A stretch of DNA of 64,000 bases from CBDFNC01 sp965249895 (GTDB lineage Bacteria > Pseudomonadota > Gammaproteobacteria > Enterobacterales > CBDFNC01): contig CBDFNC010000001.1 in assembly GCA_965249895.1 (NCBI GenBank), positions 248,001 to 312,000 of the forward strand, given 5' to 3'. Positions 9,745 through 18,863 of the stretch are shown here, piece after piece. Position numbers and translations under genes: made by a program. The notes beneath the pieces are model-generated. The model was not told the DNA's origin. It did not search any database and saw only the letters and a program-made list of their open reading frames with translations. Numbering within the stretch: position 1 is the first letter of the stretch; the number at the start of each line of letters is the position of its first letter.

Positions 9745-11439
9745 TTATATTTTTATGTTGATGCGATAGTAGAGGCTGTAACTGTCGGTCTTTAACCAAG
9801 AGGGACTGTGGATGGGTGCGCCTACCATGAGCGAGCTATGAAGGCGTTTGTAGCTATGGCCTAATCCAAAAGCGCTGCCTGTCAGCTGGCCTCGTTCGAA
9901 AGGGTCAGACTTATCTGGGTGCAGTGCGCCGATGTCTAGCGCCAAAATCGCAGTGGTTAATCCCCAATCTGGTGAATTCAGTAGTTGTGTATTGACCTCG
10001 TTACGCCAATAAAATCCTCTGTCTCCGGAAATGGATTGCTGCTTAAAACCACGCACCGAGTATTCTCCCCCCAAGCTGATCCTTTGCGAACCGTACAGGG
10101 TGTTATCAGTCCATTGACCATATGCGCTGGTGGCATAACTCAATTGATTGGTAAGAGGGAGGATAAAACTGGCAAAAAGAGTCGCCTTATTATATTCCGC
10201 TTGCGGGCTCGCAGGATGTTTACCGGTATCCTGCTCTGCTCCAAACCAGCTAACTCCACGGTTAAGCGCGGGTGATAAGGTAAGGAAGCCAGCTTTAAAG
10301 CGAGTACTGTAGGTCAGGTTCAGAGAAAAGTCTGTCAAGTTGCGACTGCTGCTTGTGAGCAGGCTGCCCATCAGGTAGTTCCTGTCCCTGCGATGAGCGA
10401 GCTCGAAGCCAAGCTGGGTTTTACTGGTACTATCTCTGTGTACGCCTCTTTGTAGTTTTACCCTGTGATGCCGCGTGTTGCCGTTGGCACCCATGGGAAA
10501 CAGATTGCTGAAAAGAGTGGTTTGATAATTGCTGTAAGAAAAGTGGTACGAGAGTCCCCAATAGCCATAGGGCACTGCTAGCATAAAGCCTAAGTTTTCT
10601 GCATCGTGAGCTTGTGCGAAATCAGCGCTTTTTTTGGCTGTTAGCCCCAACTGCTCGTAAAGCCCCAATAGGTCATCGATCTTGATATCCAACAACACTT
10701 GTTGATCACCGGTGCTTTTTTGACCACTGTTATCAAACCCAGTAGTCAGTTGCCAGATTTGGCCAGGAGTGTTGTTTATATTTACAATGGTATAGCCGGG
10801 TTGCTTACCAGGTTGCAGTTGGATCCTAGCGTTATTTGAAGCCAGCCGATTGAGTTGCTCCAATCCTTGCTCTAGATCCCTAAGGTTAAGTATTTTTCCT
10901 ACGACGCCGGGGAAAATAAGGTCTAACTGACGGCTAGGAGTATTATTGAGCAGAATTTTTTCGAGTTTCCCTTCAATCACTGTGATCTCTAATATTCCGC
11001 TGGAGAGATCTTGCTCGGCCAAAAATGCTCGTGAAGTGATATAACCCTGCTGAATATAAAAATTGGTTACATTTTTTAGTAGTTGATTAATAGCAGTTAA
11101 ACCCAGGCAGCGAGACTGATATGGTTTAAGGACCAGCTGTTTTTCTTGTGTTGTGAGTTTGTCTGCCCCTATGAGTCGGACCACGCTTATTTCAAAGCAC
11201 GGCTCGTTTGCTTCACTTACAGTTTCTTTAGTTTCACCCTTTAGCTCGATCAGCTCTTGTAGGCTTTGTTGGTTTTTCTTTGCTTCATTAAGTAATTCAG
11301 CTTGTTTTTGCTCAATATCAGTTTGATCTGAAGGTGTAATAAAGGGGGCAGCGAGAATACTCGCGGAAAAAAAACTAATAAGGGTTGTTGGCAATCGTAC
11401 CCACTTTAGGCCGAGAATCCACGACAATAAAGTCAACAT
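9745..11439 (-). CDS. TpsB outer-membrane transporter (ShlB/FhaC/HecB family)
   Basis: The 564-residue protein has an N-terminal hydrophobic signal (about 8-31), a Gln/Lys-rich linker, and a ShlB-type POTRA region (about 75-165: CFEISVVRLIGA, LTAINQLLKNVTNFYIQQGY, GILEITVIEGKLEKI). The remainder is a beta-barrel with FhaC-family motifs such as LYGSQRISLGGEYSVRGF near 455-475. The length matches the family. In two-partner secretion TpsB sits in the outer membrane and exports its TpsA partner, which begins 8 bp downstream, so the two are almost certainly co-transcribed. The ATG at 11439 has AAGGA nine bases upstream. The exact cargo is inferred from adjacency. Confidence 0.95.
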   Translation of the reverse strand: MLTLLSWILGLKWVRLPTTLISFFSASILAAPFITPSDQTDIEQKQAELLNEAKKNQQSLQELIELKGETKETVSEANEPCFEISVVRLIGADKLTTQEKQLVLKPYQSRCLGLTAINQLLKNVTNFYIQQGYITSRAFLAEQDLSSGILEITVIEGKLEKILLNNTPSRQLDLIFPGVVGKILNLRDLEQGLEQLNRLASNNARIQLQPGKQPGYTIVNINNTPGQIWQLTTGFDNSGQKSTGDQQVLLDIKIDDLLGLYEQLGLTAKKSADFAQAHDAENLGFMLAVPYGYWGLSYHFSYSNYQTTLFSNLFPMGANGNTRHHRVKLQRGVHRDSTSKTQLGFELAHRRDRNYLMGSLLTSSSRNLTDFSLNLTYSTRFKAGFLTLSPALNRGVSWFGAEQDTGKHPASPQAEYNKATLFASFILPLTNQLSYATSAYGQWTDNTLYGSQRISLGGEYSVRGFKQQSISGDRGFYWRNEVNTQLLNSPDWGLTTAILALDIGALHPDKSDPFERGQLTGSAFGLGHSYKRLHSSLMVGAPIHSPSWLKTDSYSLYYRINIKI

Positions 11440-12013
11440 GCTATTGCATCCTTGCAGTTGTATTTTTTAACGTGTCGAGAGAGGAGTGGTTTTTTGTCAA
11501 GTGCCTTGCTTGGTATTGATTGTTCATTAAACGTAGAAATACAGTTATTGATTCACAAATCAATAACTGTCAAATTATGCTAATTTAATTGTTTATCTGT
11601 TAAGTATCAGTAGTTTAAAGAATGTGTCATTAGGTTTGTTGAGCGTTTTAATTCAAAACAGCTTAATAGTTGTTGCGATATGTTCGTATTGCTTTAGTGT
11701 GCGATCAGGATGAGTTTCCTTTGTCTTATGTTATATATTTCCCAGCGCCGGGTGGGCTACAGTTATGGAAACTACGTAGCTGAAGCTTGTTAAGGCGGAT
11801 GTAGTATCTTTAGGATTTACCTCATTTCCCATGTATTCAAGCTAAGCTTTTCCCCATCATCACCTAGAGCTTCGCGCAACATGCCTATAGAATATCAGTA
11901 ACATAATTAATAGATGGTGACTCTGATGCCGTTGGGCTGGGTCGCCACTGGATCTAGCCGTAATTGACTGCCATAGTTATCAGTTAGATTCGAAAAAAGG
12001 AAGGTTTCGAAAT
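11440..12013. other. Intergenic region between tpsB and the HDOD gene
   Basis: This 574-bp stretch separates two divergently transcribed genes and must hold both promoters. It is AT-rich near tpsB and contains one perfect inverted repeat (11541-11570). No convincing ORF, RNA gene or clear -35/-10 pair was recognised. Confidence 0.6.
11541..11570. promoter_or_regulatory. Perfect 13-bp inverted repeat upstream of tpsB
   Basis: ACAGTTATTGATT at 11541-11553 is repeated as its exact reverse complement at 11558-11570 around a CACA loop. It lies about 100 bp upstream of the tpsB start. There is no T-run after either arm, so a protein-binding operator is more likely than a terminator. The regulator is unknown. 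Confidence 0.5.
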
Positions 12014-13216
12014 ATGGGTGTGTCTTCTTCAGCAGAAGAAATGGATGCGGTCGTTAACAAAGTGAACAAAAAATTCCAACAATTCTTGGTGGGTAAAGGT
12101 TATACCCTGGTTGATGACGATTTTATGGATGGACTCCAGTTGGAGCAATTGGAGCAGGAAGAAGCCAATGAACATAATCCTTCTGGCTGGACTGACAGGA
12201 TCTTACTGGATGTAGAAAAGGCCAGGGTTGAGCGGGAAGAGGCGGAAAAACGGAAGCGAGAGAAAGACCTCACGCTGGCGTCGTCTTATTTTCGTAAGCG
12301 CTTTGTCAGCAATGTTGTGACTAACCTGGCGGACACCAATGGCACCCTTAAACAAATATTGAGAATTTTCCCTTCTACCGTGGATTTGCTTGCTATCTTA
12401 GCCTTGCCTTATCCTCGTCTGTCCGTTATCGCCAGCATGTTGGATCAAAACCCGGAAATTCGAAAGCGGATTTTATACCTAGTGGGCAGTTCCAACTTTA
12501 TGGAACAACTGGAGAGGAAACCAAGGGAAGTAAAGGATACTCAAGCAGCGATAGGCTTGATCGGTACCGAGATCCTTAAATATATAGTGCCGGCAATGAT
12601 CTTTAAGTACCGTATCAAAATGAGCAACGATATCGCACCACTTTTGGGTAAAAAGCTGTGGCGTCATATATTTACTACCGGTATGGCGGTTTCCTATTTA
12701 TTGGAAAAAGACGGTTATAAGCGGCCTTCGGAAGGTTTGGTACTGGCTGCTTTGGTTCATTTAGGTGACATTGCCTGTTTCCATCAGTTTTTACGCTCTT
12801 TCGACGACACCATGACAGACTGTCTCAATGAAGCACGAAAAAACGGCGATAAAGTGTTTCACGACCTGTTATTTGATGTGCAACCCGATATGCGTGTGCT
12901 GGAAAAGCTGCTGGATGAAAAAGCCCCTACTTTAAGTTTGGAGTTAGCCGAACAGGGGTTTTACGACAGTATGCCGCAACTGGTGACGGCGCTGGAGGAA
13001 GAGGTCAGAGATAAAGATTACGCTAAGCGTTCGTTGATCGGTAAGGCGTTATACCGGGGTATCCGCTTTTCCCGGTTTGAGCAATTAAGAGCAGCGAAAA
13101 TTTTCTACAAGGATGAGCTCTCCCCGTATTTAAAATACGCCCAGTTAGATATGGACTTGTTTAGAGAGATGCATAAAGCTGGCTTACACAGGTTAAATTA
13201 CAGTAAGTTCCGCTAG
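12014..13216 (+). CDS. HDOD-domain protein
   Basis: The 400-residue protein has a charged N-terminal helix (about 70-90, Glu/Lys/Arg-rich) followed by an HDOD domain from about 105 to 310. Supporting motifs are LKQILRIFPSTVDLLAILALP and AAIGLIGTEILKYIVPAM, the latter matching the conserved 'aI.liG...l..iv' HDOD helix. HDOD proteins are HD-GYP relatives usually lacking catalytic residues and act in signalling or stress control, so no enzyme activity is claimed. AAGGAAGG precedes the ATG by about 10 bases. The gene stands alone, with long non-coding DNA downstream. Confidence 0.82.
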   Translation: MGVSSSAEEMDAVVNKVNKKFQQFLVGKGYTLVDDDFMDGLQLEQLEQEEANEHNPSGWTDRILLDVEKARVEREEAEKRKREKDLTLASSYFRKRFVSNVVTNLADTNGTLKQILRIFPSTVDLLAILALPYPRLSVIASMLDQNPEIRKRILYLVGSSNFMEQLERKPREVKDTQAAIGLIGTEILKYIVPAMIFKYRIKMSNDIAPLLGKKLWRHIFTTGMAVSYLLEKDGYKRPSEGLVLAALVHLGDIACFHQFLRSFDDTMTDCLNEARKNGDKVFHDLLFDVQPDMRVLEKLLDEKAPTLSLELAEQGFYDSMPQLVTALEEEVRDKDYAKRSLIGKALYRGIRFSRFEQLRAAKIFYKDELSPYLKYAQLDMDLFREMHKAGLHRLNYSKFR

Positions 13217-14179
13217 CCAGTTTCAAGTAATGCCAACAAGCCTTCGGTTTGTTTGCATTATGTCTTAACTCTGTTCATCGTTCATCGATCAATAAAAATC
13301 ACACTAGTCAGTACCCATCCTGTAATTCATATTTTTGTTGTTAATTCTTGCACTTAGAACACAAAGGCTATTATTTAGTTCGTCTCCACTATCACAGATC
13401 CCACTAGGCTCCGAGATGTCGGACCACCTCGAGAGAGGGAATGACATTGTAACCAAGGTACTAACGCGAACACCGCCATTACCAGTATATGGTTGGATTT
13501 AGTATTGGGGGGATGTCCGGCAAGGTGAAACAATCGGCTGGCAGTGTTAGTCACTCTGACTCCAGCAGTCGCAACTTTTTCGTAATTAGGGTAGCAACCG
13601 TTATCGATGACAGGTACGAAGCCTATATTTCCTACGAGTAGGGGGGCTGAATGGAGGTGATACCAGCGACCATAGTCCGCTGGCCAAATATGAAGTCATG
13701 CTGCCCGTATTACCTCCAGGTTGGAATTTTTTTGTCGGCGCTCATACGGGTGTTGATCGCGTTGAACTTAATCGAGGAGAAGGGAGCTTTTAGTCTTTGA
13801 TTAGTCCGTTGTGGTATACCGGGTTGTATATTATTTTGTTGATTTATTTCTATCAATTCCAATCTGCCGAAGGAAGATAGTTCACCTTCTGAGATGTTAA
13901 TATAGAGCCCAATCTCAGTCTGGTGCTAATTAATTCCGGCTGAAGTATGCGGCCGAAATAGTTCATTGCCCATGCGGGGTTGAGGTCAAAGTAAACAAGC
14001 TCCTGGCCTGATTTCGGATTCGTGAATGGGTGGCAAGAGGTTAGGGTTAAGTTCGGTTTTCAGGGGAGGGGAATTTGACAGTGCTTTGTTCGGTCAATCC
14101 TTGTCGTGCCTGCACTCTGCTTTTTAGTTAAATTACCTTTGGCTTTGCCGGAGGTAATTTAACTAAATATGACGACTTT
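13217..14179. other. Long intergenic region with a dispersed repeat and a possible gene remnant
   Basis: No intact gene is visible in about 960 bp. It contains one copy of a repeat shared with 17275-17322. Around 13620-13793 there is an open plus-strand stretch of roughly 55 codons ending in TAG (it includes PVLPPGWNFFVGAHTGVDR) that reads like protein but has no start or ribosome-binding site. It may be a gene fragment of unknown origin. Confidence 0.4.
13401..13446 (-). repeat. Dispersed repeat, copy 1
   Basis: Read on the minus strand, this matches 17275-17322 on the plus strand over about 46 bases with roughly 80% identity. The shared core is TGTCATTCCCTC, then CGAGGTGGT.CGACAT.TCGGA and AGTGG. 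Copies in opposite orientation flank the ohrR-katA block. Confidence 0.6.
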
Positions 14180-14614
14180 TTACTGTAACAAGCTTTTTTT
14201 GAGTTCAACTAAGTGACCTTTGAGGGTACTAATTTCAATACCTGGGATATCACATTTTTCAGCGATGCATTGGTTTATTAAGTGCCCTTGATTTTTCAAA
14301 TCATTGCCTTTCTCTGTTAACTCAATACTAAGCATTCGATCATCGTCTTTTCCTCTAACCCTTTTGATAAAGTTTTCGGCTTCCATTCGCTTTACTACTG
14401 GTGTTAAAGAACCGGACTTTTGACCTAAGCGATCAGCTATATATTTCAGACTGACGCCATCATTTTCCCACAAAATTAGCATTATGGTGAATTGGGGATA
14501 GGTTAACCCTAATGGGGCTAAATGCTCTTTATACAGTTGTGCCATTGCTAACGACGCCGAGTTGAGCGCAAAACATAGTTGGTTTTCCAATAGCAACCGA
14601 TTAGTAGAACTCAC
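14180..14614 (-). CDS. ohrR: OhrR-type MarR family organic-peroxide-sensing repressor
   Basis: A 144-residue winged-helix protein. The N-terminal LLLENQLCFALNSASLAM matches the OhrR signature with the peroxide-reactive cysteine at residue 14. LTYPQFTIMLILWENDGVSLKYIADRL and SGSLTPVVKRMEAENFIKR form the DNA-binding part, and DDDRMLSIELTEKG the wing. OhrR represses ohr until organic hydroperoxides oxidise the cysteine. The expected target lies divergently at 15244 but is broken, so the regulator may now control other genes, for example the hydrolase at 17.7 kb whose leader resembles that of ohr. Confidence 0.88.
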   Translation of the reverse strand: MSSTNRLLLENQLCFALNSASLAMAQLYKEHLAPLGLTYPQFTIMLILWENDGVSLKYIADRLGQKSGSLTPVVKRMEAENFIKRVRGKDDDRMLSIELTEKGNDLKNQGHLINQCIAEKCDIPGIEISTLKGHLVELKKSLLQ

Positions 14615-15076
14615 ATACGTACCTTAAATCATGATTATCGCGATAACAGTATAGTATATTAATTTTGAAAAATTTCCATACAATGTTGCAAGGTTTCTAT
14701 ATAAATATATAAAAGTTTCTTTTGCTTATTTAATGGTAAAACACACTGCTAAAGTCTGTTACGGGCAAGAATTCTTCTTTTTAATGCGGCCCAACCAAAT
14801 TTCAGAGTGGCTGTTCTTTGTGCAAATAAGAAAATATCATAAATTAATAACCTTTGAGATATTTTAAACCTAACAACTGCGACTAGTGCAGGGTTTACGG
14901 TTGTTTTATTGTGCATTGGTGTTGTATTTAAGCTGTTAAAATGGATGTTTGTGGTTATAAGTGCTATTTGGTGATGGGTTTTCGGTAGAGGATCAAACGG
15001 GGTCCAGGTTGAATCATTTTTATGTGGCCTGCGGTGCTATGCCGTGTAAATTTATAGCTAAGTGGAGGACATTTAC

Positions 15077-15243
15077 TGCAAAAAATAATTGCGCAGTAAT
15101 TATTGTTTATGTAATGTTGTGTCAGCACCTTGCTGCAAGGGTGGTTTTTTTTGACTGTATGGTTGCCTCAATAATAATAACTCGGATATCTAAATAATTG
15201 CTGAAATGCAAGTAAAGCATTTGTGATTAAAAAAGGATTTGGT
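15077..15243 (+). promoter_or_regulatory. Leader of the ohr remnant, duplicated at 17565-17718
   Basis: The region reads TTGCGCAGTAATTATT, a G/C hairpin, GGTTTTTTTTGACTG, a run of ATAATAATAA and finally GGATTTGGTTATG at the start codon. The same elements in the same order and similar spacing occur before the hydrolase gene. AATAATT and AATTATT around GCGCAGT make an inverted repeat that could be an OhrR operator. This is inferred from position and symmetry. Confidence 0.5.
15126..15152 (+). terminator. Hairpin plus T8 in the ohr leader
   Basis: CACCTTG-CTG-CAAGG.GTG forms a stem followed by GG and eight Ts. It lies about 90 bp before the ohr start codon. It could be an intrinsic terminator/attenuator in the leader; an equivalent hairpin occupies the same place before the hydrolase. 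Confidence 0.5.
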
Positions 15244-15604
15244 TATGAAAACTATTTATCAAGCAACAGTAACCTCGACAGGGGCAGGGATGGCCGTTCT
15301 GTATCTAATGATGAGAAATTAAGTGTCGCACTGAGTACACCAAAAGAATTAGGTGGCCTGGGTGAAGAAGGCACTAACTCTGAACAGCTTTTTGCTGCAG
15401 GATATTCGGCATGTTTTATCGGTGCTTTAAAATTTTTTGCCCAGCAAAAGAAGGTCAAATTACCTTAATGTTACCGCCAAGGTCGGTATCGGCCAAAACC
15501 CCAAGGGTATCGGTTTTGCTATTAGTGCCGATTGAACTGTAAACCTACCCGGCGTTGAACAAGATGTAGCGGATGCCTTGGTTGAACAAGCTCACCTGGT
15601 TTAA
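15244..15604 (+). pseudogene. ohr: Broken ohr (organic hydroperoxide resistance, OsmC family)
   Basis: ATG at 15244 begins MKTIYQATVTSTG as in Ohr, but one G is missing in the ACAGGGGCAGG tract, shifting the frame. The next frame carries GRDGRSVSNDEKLSVAL and EGTNSEQLFAAGYSACFIGA (with the catalytic-type Cys), then reaches a stop after KVKLP. Homology resumes as NVTAKVGIGQNPKGIGFAISAD, hits TGA where Leu is expected, continues TVNLPGVEQDVADALVEQAH, and ends early, lacking the second catalytic Cys region. With a frameshift, a small deletion, a nonsense codon and truncation, it cannot make active thiol peroxidase. Confidence 0.88.
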
Positions 15605-15761
15605 TTTTAAAAATATATGCTATTGCTTCTTATAAGGCTCTTACACTGAGGCTTTTTTATAAAAATCACTAGCTACCCCTCTTCGCAATGTGAAATTAGC
15701 AATCCAATGCTGACAATGACGATGAACTATTTCGGTTCAATAAAGTAAGAAGGCTTACATT

Positions 15762-17219
15762 ATGGATAACAATAAAAAACTAACGACTACCGCTGGCTGC
15801 CCTGTTGCTCACAACCAAAACGTAGCAACAGCCGGACCACGAGGCCCTCAACTTCTGCAAGATACCTGGTTCCTGGAAAAGCTCGCGTACTTTGACCGTG
15901 AGGTCATACCTGAACGCCGCATGCATGCAAAAGGCTCAGGAGCATATGGCACCTTTACCGTTACCCAAGACATCACCAAATACACCAAAGCAAAAATATT
16001 TTCCGATATAGGAAAAAAAACAGATCTGTTTACTCGCTTTACCACAGTAGCAGGCGAAAGAGGCGCCGCCGATGCGGAGCGAGATATTCGCGGGTTTGCC
16101 GTTAAGTTCTATACGGAAGAAGGCAACTGGGATCTGGTGGGGAATAACACACCTGTGTTTTTTTTACGTGACCCACTGAAGTTCCCCGATCTCAATCATG
16201 CGGTAAAGCGTGACCCGCGCACCAATATGCGCAGCGCAAAAAACAACTGGGATTTTTGGACCTCGTTACCCGAAGCGTTACACCAAATTACCATAGTCAT
16301 GAGTGATCGCGGTATTCCTGCTACGTACCGGCATATGCACGGGTTTGGCAGCCATACGTTTAGCTTTATTAACGCCAACAATGAGCGTTACTGGGTTAAG
16401 TTTCACTTAAAGTCACAACAAGGTATTAAAAATCTGAGTGACGCAGAAGCAGAATCCATCATAGGTAAAGACCGTGAAAGTCACCAACAGGATCTATATG
16501 AGAGCCTGGAAAAAGGGGATTGTCCAAAATGGACAATGTACGTACAGGTAATGCCGGAAGCAGATGCCAGTAAAGTAGCGTACAACCCCTTTGATTTAAC
16601 TAAAATTTGGCCGCACAAAGATTACCCGCTAATGGAAGTTGGTGTTATGGAGCTAAACCGTAACCCGGAAAACTTTTTTGCCGAAGTAGAGCAGTCTGCA
16701 TTTAATCCCGCCAGTGTCGTACCGGGGATCAGTTTCTCCCCCGATAAAATGCTCCAGGGGCGGTTGTTTTCCTATGGCGATGCTCAGCGTTACCGGCTCG
16801 GTGTAAACCACCACCTGATCCCGGTTAATGCGCCAAGATGCCCGGTGCACAGTTATCATCGAGATGGAGCTATGCGAGTGGATGGTAATCATGGAGGGAC
16901 ATTAGGTTATGAACCCAATAACGAAGGTCAATGGCAAGAGCAACCTGATTATTCGGAGCCACCTTTAAGTCTTGATGGCGCAGCTGATCACTGGAATCAC
17001 AGAGAAGACACAGATTATTCCTCACAGCCCGGCGATCTGTTCCGTTTGATGACAGTGGAGCAACAACAAGTCTTGTTTGAAAATACAGCCCGATCAATTG
17101 ATGGTGTGCCAAAGGAAATTCAGTTGCGCCATGTACGTCACTGCATGGCAGCTGACCCTGCATATGGCCAAGGTATTGCTAAGGCGCTAAACATCGCACT
17201 TAGCGAACTAGAAGGTTAG
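15762..17219 (+). CDS. katA: Monofunctional haem catalase
   Basis: The 485-residue enzyme disproportionates hydrogen peroxide. The active-site signature FDREVIPERRMHAKGSGAYG holds distal His55; Asn128/129 lies in VGNNTPVFF; the proximal haem ligand Tyr338 is in RLFSYGDAQRYRLG. The length and absence of a flavodoxin-like C-terminal domain fit the small-subunit (clade 3) catalases. An AGAAGG site lies 8 bases before the ATG. It sits between the ohr remnant and the hydrolase in a peroxide-stress neighbourhood and is the one clearly intact detoxification gene there besides the DyP peroxidase. Confidence 0.96.
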   Translation: MDNNKKLTTTAGCPVAHNQNVATAGPRGPQLLQDTWFLEKLAYFDREVIPERRMHAKGSGAYGTFTVTQDITKYTKAKIFSDIGKKTDLFTRFTTVAGERGAADAERDIRGFAVKFYTEEGNWDLVGNNTPVFFLRDPLKFPDLNHAVKRDPRTNMRSAKNNWDFWTSLPEALHQITIVMSDRGIPATYRHMHGFGSHTFSFINANNERYWVKFHLKSQQGIKNLSDAEAESIIGKDRESHQQDLYESLEKGDCPKWTMYVQVMPEADASKVAYNPFDLTKIWPHKDYPLMEVGVMELNRNPENFFAEVEQSAFNPASVVPGISFSPDKMLQGRLFSYGDAQRYRLGVNHHLIPVNAPRCPVHSYHRDGAMRVDGNHGGTLGYEPNNEGQWQEQPDYSEPPLSLDGAADHWNHREDTDYSSQPGDLFRLMTVEQQQVLFENTARSIDGVPKEIQLRHVRHCMAADPAYGQGIAKALNIALSELEG

Positions 17220-17564
17220 TAATTTGACCCGGCTACTAATTTCTAGTTAGCGAGTGTCCGTCCAGAAACGCCGGCTTGTCATTCCCTCGCACGAGGTGGT
17301 TCGACATTTCGGAATTCAGTGGCTTTACCGCGATCTCGGTGCCTGCGTTAGGCCGCTGGTTTGCCAGTAAGTCTGTAAAATATAGGGGGCAGTGATGGTG
17401 GGCACTAACTATTTCCAGTAGAACTCGGAACAGAGATGAATGAACAGATGGGTGTCATGAATTTAAAAAAATAAGGTTAAACAGTAAACCACTGGGTCGC
17501 TGAAACCGGGAGGATTCCAGGGTATGAAAACAGCTTTATCTAAAAAATTTATCAAAATAAAGCT
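17220..17564. other. Intergenic region downstream of katA
   Basis: No coding region is recognised. It contains a copy of the GTCCGTCC.GAAAC repeat (about 17249-17271) and the dispersed repeat at 17275-17322. Confidence 0.5.
17275..17322 (+). repeat. Dispersed repeat, copy 2
   Basis: It matches the reverse complement of 13401-13446, sharing TGTCATTCCCTC, CGAGGTGGT and CGACAT.TCGGA. It contains its own small inverted repeat (CCTCGCACGAGG). Confidence 0.6.
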
Positions 17565-17718
17565 TGCGCAGCAATTATTACCGATCTAACATACTTGAGC
17601 CCCTCTGATTTAGAGAGGGTTTTTTTTGACCGAATAGTTACCGCGATAATAATAATCAAGGTAACCTAGAGGGTTTCTGAAGTAGTTTAATGTACTGCTA
17701 ATTTAAGAAGATTTGGTT
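17565..17718 (+). promoter_or_regulatory. Leader of the alpha/beta hydrolase gene, second copy of the ohr leader
   Basis: TTGCGCAGCAATTATT, a hairpin, GGTTTTTTTTGACCGAATAG, ATAATAATAATC and GATTTGGTTATG occur in the same order as before the ohr remnant. The similarity runs right up to the original start codon. This suggests duplication or recruitment of one regulated leader for two genes. Confidence 0.5.
17600..17627 (+). terminator. Hairpin plus T8 in the hydrolase leader
   Basis: CCCTCT (17601-17606) pairs with AGAGGG (17614-17619) and is followed by eight Ts. It looks like a good intrinsic terminator about 90 bp before the ATG at 17719. The stem sequence differs from the ohr-leader hairpin while the T-tract context is conserved. 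Confidence 0.6.
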
Positions 17719-17820
17719 ATGTAAAATATCAATAAGGCAGCGCTTGCTGCGGGATCACCGGGCACAGAGGCAAAGACACAAGCATTTCTTGAAGCGTTAG
17801 CAGAAGGTGGTGGTACGCCT

Positions 17821-18696
17821 TTGCACCTGCTTTCACCTGAAGAGGTGCGCAAGGCTGTTGAAGATGCTCAAAAGGGTGCCGTTTTACCACCGGCAGACGT
17901 CACCACAAAAACGATAGACTTGGATGGTCAAGAAGTTGATCTTATCATTGTTAAACCAGAAAATAGCGAAGGTGAGCTTCCTGCTTTCATGTATTTTCAT
18001 GGGGGCGGCTGGGTACTTGGTGACTTCCCGACCCATGAAAGATTGATCAGGGACTTGGTAATACGTTCCGGCGCTGCCGCTGTCTATGTTGACTACTCTC
18101 GTTCTCCAGAAGTTAAGCATCCAGTCGCTATCAACCAAGGTTATGCTGCAACGAAATGGGTTGCTGAAAATGGTAGTGAAATTGGTGTAGACGGCTCACG
18201 CCTGGCTGTGGCCGGAAACAGTGCGGGTGGCAATATGGCTGCTGTTGTCAGCTTGAAAGCAAAAGAAGCCGGTACACCTAACCTAAAATTTCAATTGTTA
18301 TTGTGGCCAGTGACAGATGCAAACTTCGACAACGCATCCTATACGGAATTTGCTGAAGGTCATTTCTTAACCTCGAACCTGATGAAATGGATGTGGAACC
18401 ACTACACCACAGATGAAAGTCAGCGTAATAGCATTTACGTTTCGCCTCTGCGTGCAAGCCTTGAGCAATTGGCTGGTTTGCCGCCGACTCAAATTCAAAC
18501 CGCTGAAAAAGACATTCTGCGTGAAGAAGGCGAAGCTTATGGACGTAAGTTAAATGAGGCAGGCGTACCTGTGACAGTTACTCGCTATAACGGCATGATC
18601 CACGACTATGGATTATTGAATCCGTTAAGTGACATACAAGCGGTTCAAGACTCCCTTGACCATGCAGGCGCTGCGTTAAAGAAACACCTGAAATAA
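17821..18696 (+). CDS. Alpha/beta hydrolase of the hormone-sensitive-lipase-like family, 5' end disrupted
   Basis: The oxyanion motif HGGGW (after MYFH), the nucleophile elbow GNSAGG, a late Asp (TAEKDIL) and His (MIHDYG) define an HSL/acetyl-esterase type carboxylester hydrolase. The natural start appears to be the ATG at 17719, because the same frame reads NINKAALAAGSPGTEAKTQ from there, but the second codon is TAA (probably AAA originally). Translation would have to restart downstream, e.g. at TTG 17821, losing about 34 residues of the N-terminal cap helices. The rest of the frame is intact, so either the mutation is recent, the shorter form works, or the base is an assembly error. Confidence 0.75.
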   Translation: MHLLSPEEVRKAVEDAQKGAVLPPADVTTKTIDLDGQEVDLIIVKPENSEGELPAFMYFHGGGWVLGDFPTHERLIRDLVIRSGAAAVYVDYSRSPEVKHPVAINQGYAATKWVAENGSEIGVDGSRLAVAGNSAGGNMAAVVSLKAKEAGTPNLKFQLLLWPVTDANFDNASYTEFAEGHFLTSNLMKWMWNHYTTDESQRNSIYVSPLRASLEQLAGLPPTQIQTAEKDILREEGEAYGRKLNEAGVPVTVTRYNGMIHDYGLLNPLSDIQAVQDSLDHAGAALKKHLK

Positions 18697-18863
18697 TATA
18701 GATGAGCTAATGCCTTCAATTTCTTTGGAGGCATTAGCACTTTTCGCATGTACTAAAACAGAATACTTGGTCATACATCTTACGTCTGCTTGCCGCGTTC
18801 TGTCACCTGGCCATCCCAATCAACAATTAAGCTGAGGCCATATAACAGAATGCAGTTACCACT

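Noticed and set aside
14961..15197. 78-codon plus-strand frame before the ohr remnant
   Set aside because: It covers the shared leader with hairpin and T-tract, has no ribosome-binding site, and its text is not protein-like.
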